Part shown: piece by piece, positions 50,557-59,230 of the stretch
Layout: the number at the start of each line of letters is the position of its first letter
Position numbering within the stretch: the stretch's first letter is position 1
Source: Rhodobacteraceae bacterium M385
Lineage (GTDB): Bacteria > Pseudomonadota > Alphaproteobacteria > Rhodobacterales > Rhodobacteraceae
Reading direction: 5' to 3'
NCBI GenBank assembly: GCA_025141835.1
Contig: CP081102.1
Span: 3,534,001 to 3,598,000, forward strand
Length of the DNA stretch: 64,000 bases
Made by a program: the position numbers and the translations under genes
The notes under the pieces: model-generated
Database searches by the model: none
What the model was told of the DNA's origin: nothing
Seen by the model: the letters and a program-made list of their open reading frames with translations, nothing else

Positions 50557-51531
50557 GTGATCCCCATTAAGTTGATACAAGCGACGGCTGAGGCCTTGAT
50601 GGATAAGGCCGCGATCGAGATCCCACAGGATTATCTGGATGGGTTGCAGGAGGCGGCGAAAACCGAAGACGGGGATTTGTCGTCGTTCGTGCTGAAGGCA
50701 ATGTTGGATAATTACGAGGCCGCCAAGGAGGACCGCCGCGCGATGTGCGGGGATACCGGCGTGCCACGGTGGTTTGTGAAGATGGGCAATGATGCCAGCG
50801 TCGAGGGGGGCATGGTGGGGTTGGAGGCCGCGTTGAGGCGCGCCACGGCCAGCGCCACCAATGGCGTGCCGCTGAGGCCTAACAGGGTGCATCCGTTGTG
50901 GCGCACGGACCACAACAACAACGTCGGTATCGGGGCGCCTGAGATTGAGTATGGGTTTGAGCCCGCCGCACCGGGAGAGGGGGCCGATTGGGTCGATCTG
51001 ATTACCGTTCACAAGGGCGGCTTGTTTGGCACCGATTACCGGATGTTGTTCCCGTCTGATGGGGTTCAGGGGATCAAGCGGTTCTATCTGGACAGTCTGA
51101 TGGCGTTCGGCAAGCGCGGGTTGGCGTGTCAGCCGGCGATCATCGGGATCGGGTTGGGCGGCTCCAAGGATGTGTGCATGAACCTTGGCAAGCGGGCCTC
51201 CACCTTGCGGGTGGTTGGTTCGCGCAACTCGGACCCGCGCATTGCGGAGATGGAGGATGAGTTCAAGGAGCTTGGCAACTCCATTGGCATGGGCGCGATG
51301 GGGTTTGTGGGCAAGAACATGGTGATCGATTGCAATATCGAGGTGGGTTACTGCCACACCGGGGGCATGCCGATGTCTGTGCATGCGTTCTGTCTGTCGT
51401 CACGCCGCGCTGTAGCGAGGGTCTATGGCGATGGGCGGGTAGAGTACCGCACGGACCCCGATTGGTTCACGCCCTATCAGCGGCGGGAAACGGTGGATTG
51501 GCCGGAAGCGGGTTTGGAGGCGGCAGAATGA
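50557..51531 (+). CDS. Class I fumarate hydratase / tartrate dehydratase, alpha subunit
   Basis: This 324-residue subunit of the two-component Fe-S hydrolyase family contains the three conserved cysteines that ligate the [4Fe-4S] cluster: AMCGDTGVPRW, GGSKDVCMNLGK and VGYCHTGGMP. It would interconvert fumarate and malate, or act on L-tartrate or mesaconate. The start is GTG at 50557 with AAGGAG 7 nt upstream; no ATG is as good. The beta subunit gene follows after 97 bp. Confidence 0.88.
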   Translation: MIPIKLIQATAEALMDKAAIEIPQDYLDGLQEAAKTEDGDLSSFVLKAMLDNYEAAKEDRRAMCGDTGVPRWFVKMGNDASVEGGMVGLEAALRRATASATNGVPLRPNRVHPLWRTDHNNNVGIGAPEIEYGFEPAAPGEGADWVDLITVHKGGLFGTDYRMLFPSDGVQGIKRFYLDSLMAFGKRGLACQPAIIGIGLGGSKDVCMNLGKRASTLRVVGSRNSDPRIAEMEDEFKELGNSIGMGAMGFVGKNMVIDCNIEVGYCHTGGMPMSVHAFCLSSRRAVARVYGDGRVEYRTDPDWFTPYQRRETVDWPEAGLEAAE

Positions 51532-51628
51532 CGATGATTTTTCACCGAGAAAATCATCGGGTGGGCAAGGATGTGTGCGCTTCACGAATATCATCGGCCC
51601 ACACCGTCACAACTTTAGGAGGCACCTC

Positions 51629-52294
51629 ATGAGCCTGCGTGAAATCATCCTATCGACCACCCCCTCGGACGAGGACATTGCCCAGTTGCGGTTGGGCGAT
51701 ATCGTCTACCTTTCCGGCCTGATGTATACGGCGCGCGAAGGCGTTTACATGCGTGCGTTGGAAGACCGCGCCAACATCCCGATGGAACTGCCTGCGCAGA
51801 GTGCGGCGAATTTTCATTGCTCTCCGGCGGCGCGGATCAACCCAGACGGTAGTTTCGACATGGGGGCGGTGACGGCCACCGCGTCCTTCCGGTTTGCCAA
51901 GTGGTTGCCGGAGTGGATGGAGAAGACCGGCGCGAAGCTGATCGTGGGTAAGGGCGGCATGACGTCGAAGGACTATAGGGAATACTTCGTGCCCAATGGC
52001 GCGGTTTACCTTTCGACCGTGGGTTACGGCACCGGCGCTTTGCTCGGGCGCGGGGTGGAGAATGTCGAGGCCGTTCACTGGAACGAGGAGTTGGGTCTGG
52101 CGCAGGCGATGTGGGTGTTGAAGTGCAACAAGATGGGGCCGTTTATCGTGGCCTCTGACATGAACGGCGACTGCCTGTTCGAGCGCGAAAACGCCAAGAT
52201 CGCCGAGAACGTGGCACGGGTGTATGAAGGCACACGGCCTGCGACCCTGAAGCGCTATGGCGAAAGCGATGACCGGACGGATGAGGTTATTTGA
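51629..52294 (+). CDS. Class I fumarate hydratase / tartrate dehydratase, beta subunit
   Basis: This 221-residue beta subunit (fumarase C-terminal domain) has the LRLGDIVYLSGLMYTAREG motif at about residues 19-37 and the GKGGMTSKDYREYF motif that binds substrate carboxylates. The ATG at 51629 has AGGAGG 6 nt upstream. Its last codons (GATGAGGTTATT, stop TGA) are also the first unit of the downstream tandem array, so the gene's 3' end seems to have been the seed of the repeat. Confidence 0.88.
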   Translation: MSLREIILSTTPSDEDIAQLRLGDIVYLSGLMYTAREGVYMRALEDRANIPMELPAQSAANFHCSPAARINPDGSFDMGAVTATASFRFAKWLPEWMEKTGAKLIVGKGGMTSKDYREYFVPNGAVYLSTVGYGTGALLGRGVENVEAVHWNEELGLAQAMWVLKCNKMGPFIVASDMNGDCLFERENAKIAENVARVYEGTRPATLKRYGESDDRTDEVI

Positions 52295-52431
52295 GGCGTC
52301 CGACTTTGGGTGAGGTTATTTGAGGCATCCGCCTCATGGGTGATGTCAATTGAGGCATCCGCCTCGGGGTGAGGTCAATTGAGGCATCCGCCTCGGGGTG
52401 AGGTCAATTGAGGCATCCGCCTCGGGGGGGG
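52282..52431. repeat. Five-copy 29-bp tandem array with hairpin units
   Basis: Units begin at 52282, 52311, 52341, 52370 and 52399. The consensus is TGAGGTCAATTGAGGCATCC followed by GCCTCGGGG. Copy 1 lies in the last codons of the fumarase beta gene and is the most diverged; copies 4 and 5 are identical over 29 bp. Each later unit can form the hairpin GAGGC-ATCC-GCCTC. The array fills the gap between the fumarase and the TauE/SafE gene, and may act as a terminator or RNA-stabilising structure. Confidence 0.85.
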
Positions 52432-52438
52432 AGCCGAT

Positions 52439-53179
52439 CTAGAGAAGCTCGCTCATGCCCACGCCGATCCCCATGGCGAGGGTCAGCAGGATCAGCACCC
52501 AACGGAACGCCGTATCGGACAAGCGCCGGAACACGGCGATGCCGATTTGCGCCGCGATCAGGCCCGTGGGGATGGTGATCAGAAGCGCCATTCCTGCGCC
52601 CTCGTAAGCGCCGCGCAGGTACAAAAGGGTCACGGTGGTGATCAGCATCACCATGTTGAATGGCTGCAAAACGGCGCGGGTCTCAAACTTGGTCCAAGGG
52701 CGCAGGGACATCCACATCGACGGCAACGCCCCCGACATGCCCGCCGCCCCGCCAAGGATGCCGGCCAAGCCGCCGATCAGACCATCGAGCACGGGTGTCC
52801 GGCGCGAGAACGCGGGCAAGGACCGACGGATGGCGAAATAGCCGCCGTAGAGGATCAGGAAGCCCGCCACCCCAAGGCGCAGGGCCGTGGCGTCCAGCCC
52901 GTTCAGCAGCCAGACGCCCAAGGGCACGCCCACCAGCCCCGGCAGCACGAAACGCAACAGGCGGCGCGGTTGCGCAAGGATGGCCTCGCGCACGACCCAG
53001 ACGCCCTGCACGCCCGCCACCACAGACATCAGCGCCACGATCGCCACGGCGGTGACCGGGTCCAGCACCACAAGGTAGAACCCCAGCGCGAACAGGGCTG
53101 TGCCTGTGCCCGATAGCCCGTTGATAAAGCCGCCTGCCGCAGCCCCCAGAAGCAGGAAAGTGATGAGTTGCGCACTCAC
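52439..53179 (-). CDS. TauE/SafE-family (DUF81) membrane transporter
   Basis: This 246-residue membrane protein has about eight spans and the duplicated TauE/SafE architecture. The first half has GAAAGGFINGLSGTGTALF and the second GLAGILGGAAGMSGALPSMW, the family's repeated Gly-rich loops. Members export sulfite, sulfoacetate or other organic acids. The start is a GTG overlapping the LysR stop as GTGA; no ATG is available near the first span. It lies directly downstream of a LysR regulator. Confidence 0.85.
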   Translation of the reverse strand: MSAQLITFLLLGAAAGGFINGLSGTGTALFALGFYLVVLDPVTAVAIVALMSVVAGVQGVWVVREAILAQPRRLLRFVLPGLVGVPLGVWLLNGLDATALRLGVAGFLILYGGYFAIRRSLPAFSRRTPVLDGLIGGLAGILGGAAGMSGALPSMWMSLRPWTKFETRAVLQPFNMVMLITTVTLLYLRGAYEGAGMALLITIPTGLIAAQIGIAVFRRLSDTAFRWVLILLTLAMGIGVGMSELL

Positions 53180-54069
53180 GGTTGCGCGGCCCGTTGTTCA
53201 GGGGGAATGACGCTCAGCAAGGATTGAAAAACCTCTTCGATCACGCGGGTTTTGAACTGGTCTTTGGAGTACACAAGCCCAAGGGTCCGCGAGGGCGCAT
53301 CTGCCCCAAGGGACAGGCGTTTCACGGTGACGCCATCGGCGGGGCGCACGGCCAGATCGGGGACAATCGACACCCCAAGCCCCGCCTGCACCATGGAGGA
53401 AATCGACTCGGCGCTGTTGAGCTCCATCGCCTCGGACACGCGCAGGCGTTTGGAGAGTATCCAGTTCTCGATCAACACGCCCAGCACGGCGCTGCGGTTG
53501 AAACGGATGAAGGGGCGGTTTTGCAGCAACGCGATGGGATCATCGCTTGGCTCATCTGCGGGGGCGATCAGCTGTAAGGGCTCGTGCGCCAAGGGGCGAA
53601 ACTGCACCCGCAGGGGCAGTAACATCGGCTTGGTGACAATTGCGGCGTCCAATGCGCCGCGTTCAACCTCGGCCAGAAGATCGCCAGTCAGGCCGGGGCG
53701 AATGTGCAAACCGATGCCGGGGAACCGGTCCTTCAAGACGGCCATCGCGCGCGGCGTCAGCCCGGTCAACGTGGTGCCGAGCGCCCCCAGGCGGACATCG
53801 CCGCTCAGGCCATCCTCATCCAGAACCGAGGAGACGAGGCTATCGTAATCGGACAAGAGCACCCGCGCCTTGGCAACAATTTGGTGAGCGATGGGCGTCA
53901 GCTCGGGCGTGCGGGTGCTGCGGTCAAACAGAGCGACGCCCAAGTCAGCCTCGAGCGTGCGCATTTGCTGGCTGACGGCGGCATGGGTGACGTGGACCGT
54001 CTCGGCGGCGGCCGAAAAGGTCTTGGCGTCGGCCACGGCTACAAGGGTTCTGAGGAGGCGGATGGTCAC
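53176..54069 (-). CDS. LysR-family transcriptional regulator
   Basis: This LysR-type regulator has about 297 residues. The N-terminal helix-turn-helix is TFSAAAETVHVTHAAVSQQMRTLE and the family's FDRSTRTPELT follows. The effector domain spans about residues 90-297. The first good start is GTG at 54069 (reading TIRLLRTLVAVADA); a TTG at 54081 would add four residues. It is translationally coupled to the TauE/SafE gene and presumably activates it. Confidence 0.85.
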   Translation of the reverse strand: MTIRLLRTLVAVADAKTFSAAAETVHVTHAAVSQQMRTLEADLGVALFDRSTRTPELTPIAHQIVAKARVLLSDYDSLVSSVLDEDGLSGDVRLGALGTTLTGLTPRAMAVLKDRFPGIGLHIRPGLTGDLLAEVERGALDAAIVTKPMLLPLRVQFRPLAHEPLQLIAPADEPSDDPIALLQNRPFIRFNRSAVLGVLIENWILSKRLRVSEAMELNSAESISSMVQAGLGVSIVPDLAVRPADGVTVKRLSLGADAPSRTLGLVYSKDQFKTRVIEEVFQSLLSVIPPEQRAAQP

Positions 54070-54164
54070 TTTCGGAAACAACGCTTTCCATCGGCGCGCA
54101 ATCGGGCGCAGTTCTGTTTCCTTTTCTTACGGTTCCCCCGGGACCGGAGCAAGCGAGATCGCCC

Positions 54165-55073
54165 CTATCTTGGGCCTTCACAGAGGTGGCGCAGTTCTTT
54201 GACAAAGGCACGCTGCGCGACCGAGGGGACATCCTCTGCCCGGCTCATGATACCAACCGCGCCCTGTGTCGCGCTCATATCGATCGTCAAGGGCACAAGG
54301 CGGCCCTGGGCAATCGCCTCGGCCACAACGCCCCGGCTGATAACCCAGATTGTGTTTGGGTCCGCCAAGGTCGCCGTGTGGCCAAAGGCAGGGGCGGCGG
54401 TTTCAATCCGGTGCGGGAACAGGGGCACGCTGCGGGCGATAAGCATCCGTGCCACAAGGGGGCGAATGGCGGAATCCTTGGGCGGGTAGAGCACGCGGAA
54501 CCGATCCAACTCGGCAAAATCGCGGAGGTGGATGGCGGGGCTTTGGGGGTTGGCGACGATCACCACCTCTTCCGTATAAAGCTGCTGAAACCCCAAGCCC
54601 ACCATCGCATCGGGGGTGCCCAAGCGGCCCACGACCAGATCAAGGCCGCCACTGCGGAGCCGTGCTGTCAGATCCCGGTGCAGCCCTTCGTGAACCTCCA
54701 GATGAGTATCGGGGTTGGCCTCGGCAAAGGAGACAGCGGCCCGAGGCATCAGGGCAGAAGCAACGCTGGGAAGTGCGCCGACCTTCAACTGGCCCGCGGC
54801 CTTGGCACCGGGGGAAAGGCTGCGCAAACCTTGGCGCAGGGCGGCGGTGCTTTGTTCGGCAAACTGAAGGAACACCTCCCCCTCGGGCGTAAGGGAGACG
54901 CCGGACCGGCTGCGCACCATGACGACAACACCAAGAATGTCTTCAAGCTCTTTCATCGTCTTGGAAATCGCGGGTTGGGTCAGGTTCAACTGTTCCGCCG
55001 CGTGCTTGAAACTGCGGGCGCGGGCGATGGCGCTAAACGCTTCGAGGTGGCGAAACTTGATCCGGCGGTCCAT
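54165..55073 (-). CDS. pcaQ: LysR-family regulator of the pca/pob genes (PcaQ-like)
   Basis: This LysR-type regulator has about 302 residues. It begins MDRRIKFRHLEAFSAIARAR, very like PcaQ proteins, followed by the helix-turn-helix SFKHAAEQLNLTQPAISKTMKEL. It is divergent from pobA. PcaQ in other alphaproteobacteria activates protocatechuate genes in response to beta-carboxymuconate or beta-ketoadipate-type metabolites. The ATG at 55073 has GGA 6 nt upstream; 55079 is an alternative. Confidence 0.87.
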   Translation of the reverse strand: MDRRIKFRHLEAFSAIARARSFKHAAEQLNLTQPAISKTMKELEDILGVVVMVRSRSGVSLTPEGEVFLQFAEQSTAALRQGLRSLSPGAKAAGQLKVGALPSVASALMPRAAVSFAEANPDTHLEVHEGLHRDLTARLRSGGLDLVVGRLGTPDAMVGLGFQQLYTEEVVIVANPQSPAIHLRDFAELDRFRVLYPPKDSAIRPLVARMLIARSVPLFPHRIETAAPAFGHTATLADPNTIWVISRGVVAEAIAQGRLVPLTIDMSATQGAVGIMSRAEDVPSVAQRAFVKELRHLCEGPR

Positions 55074-55169
55074 ACTCATTCCAAATTCGACAACTAAGTT
55101 GCTCAATATCTCAATTTAAATACCCCTTCAAACAAGAGTAGAGTGAGAAAAAAGAGGCAAGGTGACGCT
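55074..55169. promoter_or_regulatory. Divergent pcaQ-pobA promoter region
   Basis: This 96-bp AT-rich region holds CAACTAAGTTG (55091-55101), an 11-bp palindrome around a central A, and two direct CTCAAT repeats at 55102 and 55110. These are the only candidates for the LysR-type binding site. A gap this short means one site must serve both directions. Confidence 0.45.
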
Positions 55170-56339
55170 ATGAAAACCCAAGTGGCAATTATTGGCGGCG
55201 GCCCATCGGGGCTGCTTCTGTCGCAACTGCTGCATACGCGCGGCATTGATAGCGTCGTGCTGGAGCGCAAGACCAAAGATTATGTGCTCGGGCGCATTCG
55301 CGCGGGCGTGCTGGAACAAGGGCTGGTCAGCTTGCTGGAAGAGGCAGGCTGCGCCGAGCGGTTGCACGCCGAAGGTTATTCCCACGACGGCACAATTGTT
55401 TCCTACGGCGATGAACAGTTCCGCATAGATTTCCGCAAACACACGGGCACGCCTGTGGTGGTTTACGGCCAGACCGAGGTGACGCAAGACCTCTATGAAG
55501 CGCGCGAAAAGGCGGGGGGGAAGATCGAATTCAACGTCGAAAATGTGGTGATCCAAGGGGCCGATACCGACACGCCGCAGGTTCACTATACCGTTGATGG
55601 CGACACCCGCGTGATTGAATGCGATTTCGTCGCCGGGTGCGACGGGTTCCATGGGGTCAGCCGCGAGACAATCCCGCTGGATGTGCGTCGTGAATATGAG
55701 AAGGTCTACCCCTTCGGCTGGCTTGGCATCCTGTCTGAAACGCCGCCGGTGAACCACGAATTGATCTACGCCAATTCGCCCCGCGGCTTCGCGCTGTGTT
55801 CGATGCGCAATGAAAACCTTAGCCGCTATTACATCCAATGCTCCTTGTCTGACCGGCCCGAGGATTGGACGGATGAGGCGTTCTGGACCGAGTTGAAGCG
55901 TCGCATTCCTGCGGAAGAGGCCGCGAAGCTGGTCACCGGCCCGAGCATCGAGAAATCGATCGCGCCGCTGCGGTCTTTCGTGACGGAACCCATGCGCTGG
56001 GGCCGCCTGTTCCTATGCGGGGACGCGGCCCACATCGTGCCGCCCACCGGCGCAAAGGGGCTGAACACCGCCGCATCGGACGTGCATTACCTCTACAACG
56101 GTTTGCGGGATTTCTACGAGAACGCCAGCACGGCAGGGATTGACAGCTACTCGGAAAAGGCGCTGGCGCGGGTCTGGAAGGCGGAACGGTTCAGCTGGTG
56201 GTTCTCGTCCTTGATGCACACCTACCCAGACCAGTCGCCCTTTGATCTGAAGATGCAATTGGCCGAGATTGAGTTTCTGCGTTCCAATGAAGCGGCACAG
56301 AAATCCATGGCCGAAAACTATGTTGGCCTGCCCTATTGA
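55170..56339 (+). CDS. pobA: 4-hydroxybenzoate 3-monooxygenase
   Basis: PobA hydroxylates 4-hydroxybenzoate to protocatechuate using FAD, NADPH and O2. The 389-residue product has VAIIGGGPSGLLLSQLL (residues 4-20), RIRAGVLEQG with the FAD/substrate arginine, the DG motif GCDGFHGVSRE, and the second FAD motif LCGDAAHIVPPTGAKGLN. Length matches characterised enzymes. The ATG at 55170 follows AAGG; the upstream GTG is less likely. It starts the pobA-pcaC-pcaH-pcaG run. Confidence 0.95.
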   Translation: MKTQVAIIGGGPSGLLLSQLLHTRGIDSVVLERKTKDYVLGRIRAGVLEQGLVSLLEEAGCAERLHAEGYSHDGTIVSYGDEQFRIDFRKHTGTPVVVYGQTEVTQDLYEAREKAGGKIEFNVENVVIQGADTDTPQVHYTVDGDTRVIECDFVAGCDGFHGVSRETIPLDVRREYEKVYPFGWLGILSETPPVNHELIYANSPRGFALCSMRNENLSRYYIQCSLSDRPEDWTDEAFWTELKRRIPAEEAAKLVTGPSIEKSIAPLRSFVTEPMRWGRLFLCGDAAHIVPPTGAKGLNTAASDVHYLYNGLRDFYENASTAGIDSYSEKALARVWKAERFSWWFSSLMHTYPDQSPFDLKMQLAEIEFLRSNEAAQKSMAENYVGLPY

Positions 56340-56366
56340 TGCCCGCCACCCAAGAAGGAAACACCC

Positions 56367-56747
56367 ATGACTGATCGCCAAACCCAAGGCATGGCCACGC
56401 GCCGCAAGGTTCTGGGCGATGCCCATGTGGACCGGGCCGAGGCCAACAAAAGCGCCTTTGATGCGCCGTTCCAGCAGATGATTACCGAAGGCGCTTGGGG
56501 GACGGTTTGGGCCGATGGCACGATCTCGCACCGCGAACGCTCCATGCTGACGCTGTCGCTTCTGGCCGCGATGGGCAACTTCGAGGAGATCCCCATGCAT
56601 ATCCGCGCCACGGCCAACACCGGTGCCAGCCCGCAGGACGTTTTGCAGGCTTTCATGCATGTTGCCGTTTACGCGGGCGTGCCAAAGGCCAATCATGCGA
56701 TCAAACTGGCGAAGCAAACCTACGCCGAGATGGGAGTAGACCTATGA
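56367..56747 (+). CDS. pcaC: 4-carboxymuconolactone decarboxylase
   Basis: This 126-residue AhpD/CMD-fold decarboxylase converts gamma-carboxymuconolactone to beta-ketoadipate enol-lactone. The conserved WGTVWADGTISHRERSMLTLSLLAA and IPMHIRATANTGASPQDVLQAF segments are present. It is a stand-alone PcaC and not a PcaD-PcaC fusion. It overlaps pcaH by 4 bp (ATGA). pcaB and pcaD, which act between the dioxygenase and this enzyme and after it, are not in the window. Confidence 0.92.
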   Translation: MTDRQTQGMATRRKVLGDAHVDRAEANKSAFDAPFQQMITEGAWGTVWADGTISHRERSMLTLSLLAAMGNFEEIPMHIRATANTGASPQDVLQAFMHVAVYAGVPKANHAIKLAKQTYAEMGVDL

Positions 56748-57490
56748 GCACCCACAACACGCCCCCCAAGGCCGGTGGCTTTATCCCTCGGGATCGCAAC
56801 TGGCAGCCCGATGCCCTGACGCCGCCCTACAAGACCAGCGTGAAACGCAGCCCTCAGGCGGCGCTTTTGTCGTTTCCCACAACGCTGAGCGAAGAGACCT
56901 CTCCGATGTTCGGGCATCATATGTTGGGAGAGTTGGATAACGATCTGATCCTCAACTACGCGCGCCCCGGCGAAAGCGCGATTGGGCCGCGGATCATCGT
57001 CCACGGACGGGTGATGGACGAGATGGGGCGCGGCGTTCCCGGCGCCTTGGTTGAATTCTGGCAAGCCAATGCGGGCGGGCGGTATCGCCACAAGAAGGAA
57101 AGCTACCTTGCCGCGCTGGACCCCAACTTTGGCGGCTGTGGGCGCACGATCACGGGGGAGGACGGCTCTTACGAGTTCCGCACCATCATGCCCGGCCCCT
57201 ATCCTTGGCCCAATGGCATGAACGACTGGCGGCCTGCGCATATTCACTTTTCCCTGTTCGGGCATGGCTTTGCCCAACGCTTGATTACGCAGATGTATTT
57301 TGAGGGCGACCCTCATATTCCGCTGTGCCCCATCGTGGGTATCCTTAAGTCGCAGGAAGCGGTGGACGCCCTGACCGCGCCGCTCGACATGAACCGGACG
57401 GTGCCGATGGATAGCCGCGCCTTCCGCTTTGACATGGTCCTGCGCGGGCAACGGCAAACCTATTTTGAGAACCGTAAGGAGGGGCTTTGA
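56744..57490 (+). CDS. pcaH: Protocatechuate 3,4-dioxygenase beta subunit
   Basis: PcaH carries the catalytic Fe(III) of the ortho-cleaving dioxygenase that turns protocatechuate into 3-carboxy-cis,cis-muconate. The 248-residue chain shows all four iron ligands in context: Tyr in GGRYRHK, Tyr in PGPYPW, and two His in RPAHIHFSLFG. The ATG at 56744 overlaps the pcaC stop; the longer frame is not coding. pcaG follows 2 bp downstream. Confidence 0.95.
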   Translation: MSTHNTPPKAGGFIPRDRNWQPDALTPPYKTSVKRSPQAALLSFPTTLSEETSPMFGHHMLGELDNDLILNYARPGESAIGPRIIVHGRVMDEMGRGVPGALVEFWQANAGGRYRHKKESYLAALDPNFGGCGRTITGEDGSYEFRTIMPGPYPWPNGMNDWRPAHIHFSLFGHGFAQRLITQMYFEGDPHIPLCPIVGILKSQEAVDALTAPLDMNRTVPMDSRAFRFDMVLRGQRQTYFENRKEGL

Positions 57491-57492
57491 TC

Positions 57493-58107
57493 ATGGCTCA
57501 GAAGCTGGATTACCTGAAAGAAAGCCCCAGCCAGACCGCGGGGCCCTATGTTCACATCGGCTGTACGCCGAACTTTACCGGCATTGATATCTATGGTGGC
57601 GATCTGGGTACCTCGATGAAAACCGGCCCCGTGCAGGGGGAGGAAATCACCATCAAAGGAACGGTCTTTGACGGCATGGGCACCCCCCTGCGCGATGCGA
57701 TGATCGAGATCTGGCAACCGGACGCGGCGGGGCTATTCCCCTCGGCCAATGAGACGCGCGGCACAGCGGACCCGAATTTCACCGGCTGGGGGCGATCGCC
57801 CGGTGATATGGAAACCGGTGAATTTACCTTCAACACGGTCAAGCCCGGCGCCGTCCCCTTCCCCGATGGGCGGATGCAAGCGCCCCATATCACCGCTTGG
57901 ATCGTGGCCCGAGGTATTAACATCGGCCTGCACACACGCATTTACTTCGCGGACGAGCCCGAGGCCAACGCCGCTGATCCGATCCTGACCCGGATCGAGC
58001 ATCAAAACCGCATCCCCACTCTTCTGGCAAAGCCCGAGGGCGGCGGCGTCTATCGCTTCGACATCCACCTGCAAGGGCCCGACGAGACGGTGTTTTTTGA
58101 CATCTAA
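57493..58107 (+). CDS. pcaG: Protocatechuate 3,4-dioxygenase alpha subunit
   Basis: This 204-residue alpha subunit forms the active site together with PcaH but lacks iron ligands. It begins QKLDYLKESPSQTAGPYVHIG, characteristic of PcaG, and has IEIWQPDAAGLFPS and MQAPHITAWIVARGINIGLH. The ATG at 57493 was preferred to the TTG two codons upstream. The next gene on the strand, a BKACE enzyme, starts 63 bp downstream. Confidence 0.94.
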   Translation: MAQKLDYLKESPSQTAGPYVHIGCTPNFTGIDIYGGDLGTSMKTGPVQGEEITIKGTVFDGMGTPLRDAMIEIWQPDAAGLFPSANETRGTADPNFTGWGRSPGDMETGEFTFNTVKPGAVPFPDGRMQAPHITAWIVARGINIGLHTRIYFADEPEANAADPILTRIEHQNRIPTLLAKPEGGGVYRFDIHLQGPDETVFFDI

Positions 58108-58170
58108 GGGGGCTTTGGGCAGGGTCACCCTCTCACGCGTATTCTGCGCGGCCCCGGACAAGAGGTTTCC

Positions 58171-59001
58171 ATGACCAAACCCTGCATCATCTGTGTCGCG
58201 ATCACCGGATCTGTACCGACGCAGGCCGACAATCCCGCTGTGCCTGTCACCATCGCCGAGCAGATCGAAAGCACCCACGCCGCCTTCGAGGCGGGGGCCA
58301 GTATCGCCCATTGCCATGTGCGCGATGACGCGGGCAAACCGACCTCGGACCCCGAGCGTTTTGCGCGTCTGAAGGAAGGGATTGAAGCCCATTGCCCCGG
58401 TATGATCGTGCAGCTTTCTACCGGCGGGCGCTCTGGCGCAGGGGCCGAGAGGGGCGGGATGCTACCGCTTCGGCCAGACATGGCGTCGCTATCTGTAGGG
58501 TCGAATAACTTCCCCACTCGCGTCTACGAAAATCCGCCTGATCTGGTGGAATGGCTGGCGTCGGAGATGATCGCCCACGACGTAAAACCCGAGATTGAGG
58601 CCTTCGATCTAAGCCACATTGTCCAGGCCGCTCGCATGGCCGCAGATGGTCGCCTTAAGGGTCCGCTCTACGTGCAATTCGTGATGGGGGTTAAGAATGC
58701 GATGCCGGCGGACGAGAGGATTTTTGACTTCTATATCGAGACACTTAACCGCCTCGCCCCTACCGCCCAATGGTGTGCGGCGGGCATCGGTCCGGCTCAG
58801 CTGACGGTGAATGAATGGTCAATTTCGCGCGGCGGGCACACCCGCGCGGGGCTGGAGGACAACATTCGCCTGGATCGCAACACCCTTGCCCCGTCCAACG
58901 CCGCCCTAATCCAGCGGGCCGTGGACCTTTGCGCGAAGTATGACAGACCCGTCGCTACACCGGCCCAGGCACGCAAGATACTGGGCCTTCGCGCAGCGTA
59001 G
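58171..59001 (+). CDS. Beta-keto acid cleavage enzyme (BKACE, DUF849)
   Basis: This 276-residue (beta/alpha)8 Zn enzyme of the BKACE family (first member Kce) uses acetyl-CoA to split a beta-keto acid into acetoacetate and an acyl-CoA. The Zn-binding pair is visible in GASIAHCHVRDD (about residues 42-53), with PEIEAFD and RGGHTRAGLEDNIRL later. Its place as the last gene of a pca run suggests beta-ketoadipate as substrate, giving acetoacetate and succinyl-CoA and so bypassing pcaIJ/pcaF. Family membership is firm; substrate is inference. Confidence 0.88.
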   Translation: MTKPCIICVAITGSVPTQADNPAVPVTIAEQIESTHAAFEAGASIAHCHVRDDAGKPTSDPERFARLKEGIEAHCPGMIVQLSTGGRSGAGAERGGMLPLRPDMASLSVGSNNFPTRVYENPPDLVEWLASEMIAHDVKPEIEAFDLSHIVQAARMAADGRLKGPLYVQFVMGVKNAMPADERIFDFYIETLNRLAPTAQWCAAGIGPAQLTVNEWSISRGGHTRAGLEDNIRLDRNTLAPSNAALIQRAVDLCAKYDRPVATPAQARKILGLRAA

Positions 59002-59179
59002 TAGCCCCATATGCGATGCAATCGGAGGGCTTCAACTGGCCTCTCCGCTTGCTCAAATCATGCCGACTGTGCGTCTTGGAGGACCGTTTTCCAGTCAATT
59101 TTCGCGGTTTTTCTCCGTATTTTTTCCGCAAAACAATCCTCAAAGGCAGTTTGGGGAGCCCAATTGGCCCGAGAAACGC

Positions 59180-59206
59180 AAAAAACCTCCCAGTGGGAGG
59201 CGTCTA
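59180..59206 (-). terminator. Rho-independent terminator of the trb operon
   Basis: Read on the minus strand, CCTCCC-ACT-GGGAGG (59186-59200) is followed directly by TTTTTTG: a 6-bp GC-rich stem, 3-nt loop and T6 run. It lies 70 bp after the last gene of the trb operon. In the plus direction there is no T-run, so it should act only on the trb side. Confidence 0.8.
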
Positions 59207-59230
59207 AGCGTCTATAGTAGAGATATTATT

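Noticed and set aside
49996..51384. 462-residue minus-strand frame opposite the flavoprotein and fumarase genes
   Set aside because: Spans two real genes and their gap on the other strand; His/Arg/Pro-rich, no domain.
52282..52431. Possible CRISPR array
   Set aside because: Units are directly contiguous without unique spacers and no cas genes are nearby; same for 41277-41449.
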